Below, in pieces: positions 62,384 through 64,000 of a DNA stretch of 64,000 nt (positions within the stretch are counted from its first letter, which is position 1; every line of letters starts with the position of its first letter). The DNA lies in contig PBMP01000094.1 in NCBI GenBank assembly GCA_002722705.1, forward strand, positions 1 through 64,000, written 5' to 3'. The stretch is from Pseudobdellovibrionaceae bacterium (GTDB lineage: Bacteria; Bdellovibrionota; UBA1018; UBA6935). The position numbers and the translations under genes were made by a program. The notes under the pieces were generated by a model. The model was not told the origin of the DNA. It made no database searches and worked only from the letters and a program-made list of their open reading frames with translations.

Positions 62384-62490
62384 AAAAATACTTACAATGT
62401 GCTATTGTATAGAGACTGTGAAAAGTCTACGGCTGCCGCCATGGCAGCTGGTTTACTATGACCGATAGTGCAAAAGAATTCTGATATTTG
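62384..62490. other. Intergenic stretch with GC stem
   Basis: GCTGCC, GCCAT, GGCAGC (62432-62448) without a T run, preceded by AT-rich sequence. May be a weak terminator of 62066-62383. Nothing else seen. Confidence 0.4.
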
Positions 62491-62529
62491 ATTGTAAATA
62501 TTTACAAGCATATATCATGATAGGACATA
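62491..62529 (+). promoter_or_regulatory. Phage promoter-like motif with palindrome, ChmA candidate
   Basis: Palindrome TTGTAAATATTTACAA (62492-62507), then GC, ATATATCATG, ATA, GGACATAC. The GTG is replaced by GGA. Same order and spacing as at 45162. Downstream, the leader has the palindrome GTTTGCGCAAAC (62543-62554). 63 bases to ATG 62581. Confidence 0.72.
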
Positions 62530-62580
62530 CCAGAACAGGTGTGTTTGCGCAAACAAAACCTATGTAGAAGGAAGATAAAG

Positions 62581-64000
62581 ATGGCAGTTAAACGCGGTGG
62601 TGGTGATAACCACATCCCTGGGAACGAAGAAGCAACAGTAATCGGTGGTCAGAAGTCGGCTACTGTATCTCGCCGTGGTGGTCTGTCGGCGCTGGCCGGT
62701 CCCTTTGGTGGCCCGATGTCCCGCACCGGCGCCAGCAAGGGCGTGACTGAATTCGCAGATGCCTTCAAGGCGCTGCTTGAGAAGGAAGTCGAAAGCAAAG
62801 AACTGGGCTTCAAGGTAACCATCCTCGACAGCTCTATCAGCAACGCGGCATTGAGCGCCATCATCATCACGCTGCTCCGCAGCCAGGGCGGCAAAGAGTG
62901 CGTCACCGCGCACACCATGCTGGTCGAAAACTCCGGTAAGCTGATGCCGCGCACCGTTACGGTCGGCCAGAAGCAGTTCGAATTCGCTGTCACTGCCGGT
63001 GACGTAGCAGACAACAGTCTGATGGCTGAAGTCAAGCAAGCGGTTACCGACCTGTTCGGCGGTCGCAATGTTCAGGTCGTCGACGCCGGCGCATCGGTCA
63101 TCCCGACCGAGCTGTCCATCGATGACGAGCAACACGTTCGCAATGTGCTGTACGGGGCAACTGTTGCCTGCTGGACCACCATGGTCAGCCTGGGCTTCAT
63201 CGACGAGCCGCCGTTCACCGCTGAATGGGTTGAAGATGGCAACCGTCTGCAATCCACCATCCACTTCAACCCGGCTGATCCGGCCGAAACCCTGGCGGGC
63301 CTGCCGGTCCGTAACGACATCGAAGTTGTCCTGCAAGGTTCGGTCTCGAGCCAGAGCAATGGTCAGATGGAACGTGCAATCGACATCACCAAGGTGACCG
63401 GTTACACTGACATCATCTACACGCCGCCTCAGTCGGCACAGCAGCACAGCTTCTTCAACCAGAACCAACCGGTACAGATCGAACCGTACTTCACTCCGGT
63501 GTTCGTAATGACTTCGCTGGCTACCGAGATCAGCGCTGCCACCATGGAACTGCACCTGGCCGGTATCGCCAGTACTCTGGTTCTGCTGAACGGCACTGGT
63601 GCCGGCGTACCGCCGTGGATGAACGGTTTCCGTCAGAACTACCGCATCAAGGCAAACGAAGTTGATGTTCGCGACATTGGCGCGATCGGCTACTTCATGA
63701 ACCTGACCGGTGATCCGAATGCCAAGCCGACCCCCGTCGCTACCAAACTGGACAGCTTCGGTACTCGTGGTCTGTACAGCCTGCTGCACGCTGCACTGCA
63801 CCCGGGCCTGGTGTTCGCCATGGATGTCGAAGAAGTATCCGACACCTCCTGGATCAACCTGGCGTTCATCGCTGCTGCCGGTGGCAACCGCGAAGCCATT
63901 GCGCTGATCAACGGTGCGGCAGACACCCTGACTCTTGGTAACTTCTCCAAGATCTGGGACGCAAGCCAACCGATCGCCTACGACACTCAGAACCGTATCC
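62581..64000 (+). CDS. Probable major phage-nucleus shell protein (ChmA), 5' part
   Basis: Open to the window end, at least 473 residues; ATG 62581 with AAGGAAG upstream. C/G-ending codons throughout, the strongest bias in the window, so an extremely abundant protein. Layout: disordered basic/Gly N-terminus (to about residue 45), then an alpha/beta domain (FKVTILDSS, ALSAIIITLLRSQGG, VTAHTMLVENSG), then a second domain. Context: a phiKZ-type phage with PhuZ, and a split DNA polymerase just upstream, as for phiKZ gp54. I cannot confirm it by sequence; a major virion protein is the main alternative. Confidence 0.62.
   Translation, partial: MAVKRGGGDNHIPGNEEATVIGGQKSATVSRRGGLSALAGPFGGPMSRTGASKGVTEFADAFKALLEKEVESKELGFKVTILDSSISNAALSAIIITLLRSQGGKECVTAHTMLVENSGKLMPRTVTVGQKQFEFAVTAGDVADNSLMAEVKQAVTDLFGGRNVQVVDAGASVIPTELSIDDEQHVRNVLYGATVACWTTMVSLGFIDEPPFTAEWVEDGNRLQSTIHFNPADPAETLAGLPVRNDIEVVLQGSVSSQSNGQMERAIDITKVTGYTDIIYTPPQSAQQHSFFNQNQPVQIEPYFTPVFVMTSLATEISAATMELHLAGIASTLVLLNGTGAGVPPWMNGFRQNYRIKANEVDVRDIGAIGYFMNLTGDPNAKPTPVATKLDSFGTRGLYSLLHAALHPGLVFAMDVEEVSDTSWINLAFIAAAGGNREAIALINGAADTLTLGNFSKIWDASQPIAYDTQNRI

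Noticed and set aside
62560-63969. 469-residue minus-strand ORF opposite the ChmA candidate
   Set aside because: Antisense shadow of a highly codon-biased gene with its own ribosome site and promoter motif.

Overview
This window is part of the genome of a giant (jumbo) tailed phage of the phiKZ type, the group whose members build a proteinaceous 'phage nucleus' and a tubulin spindle. The evidence is a set of hallmark genes that I recognise from their motifs: a PhuZ-type tubulin (46852-47826), pieces of a split multi-subunit phage RNA polymerase (beta-prime N-terminal part 17707-19443, beta main part 19446-23780, beta C-terminal part 3292-3966), a UvsX-like recombinase (943-2409), a giant lytic-transglycosylase tail protein (10680-17696), a T4-gp21/phiKZ-type prohead protease (26159-26911), contractile tail sheath and tube (29088-31987), large terminase (37297-39504), and the C-terminal half of a family B DNA polymerase (58706-60838). 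The highly expressed gene running off the right edge (62581 onward) is the best candidate for the nuclear-shell protein chimallin (ChmA). There is no host DNA, integrase, IS element, CRISPR array or recognisable tRNA. Base composition is around 50% GC by eye. The host is probably a Gammaproteobacterium such as Pseudomonas, but the sequence does not prove it.

Layout. 1-5.1 kb: an inner-head candidate, then an operon of recombinase, SLOG-fold protein, polymerase beta C-terminus and unknowns. 5.2-8.6 kb: an operon of unknowns including a NADAR (ADP-ribose glycosidase-like) protein with a Cys-rich tail. 8.7-26.9 kb: virion block (tail structural protein, giant tail lysin, virion RNA polymerase, inner-virion proteins, protease); as far as I remember this is the phiKZ gp175-gp184 order. 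27-29 kb: small early-type genes. 29-39.5 kb: tube, sheath, three structural proteins and terminase, matching the phiKZ gp30-gp25 order. 39.5-46.7 kb: two minus-strand structural genes, then accessory genes (ParB-like fusion, a probable frameshifted gene, a deoxyribosyltransferase-like protein with a long acidic linker). 46.8-54.3 kb: PhuZ followed by many small genes, two structured non-coding stretches and a tandem pair of proteasome-like proteins. 54.4-58.5 kb: a tandem array of divergent paralogues. 58.7-64 kb: DNA polymerase, a structural gene and the ChmA candidate.

Regulation. A shared promoter-like motif (TTTCAA, CC or GC, TATATCAT, five bases, GTG) lies shortly upstream of at least nine transcription units and is the clearest regulatory signal. 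I infer that it is read by the phage's own polymerase. Strong stem-loop terminators separate the units. The least-explained parts are the promoter family with its palindromes, the proteasome-like pair, the paralogue array, the +1 frameshift candidate and the two structured RNAs.
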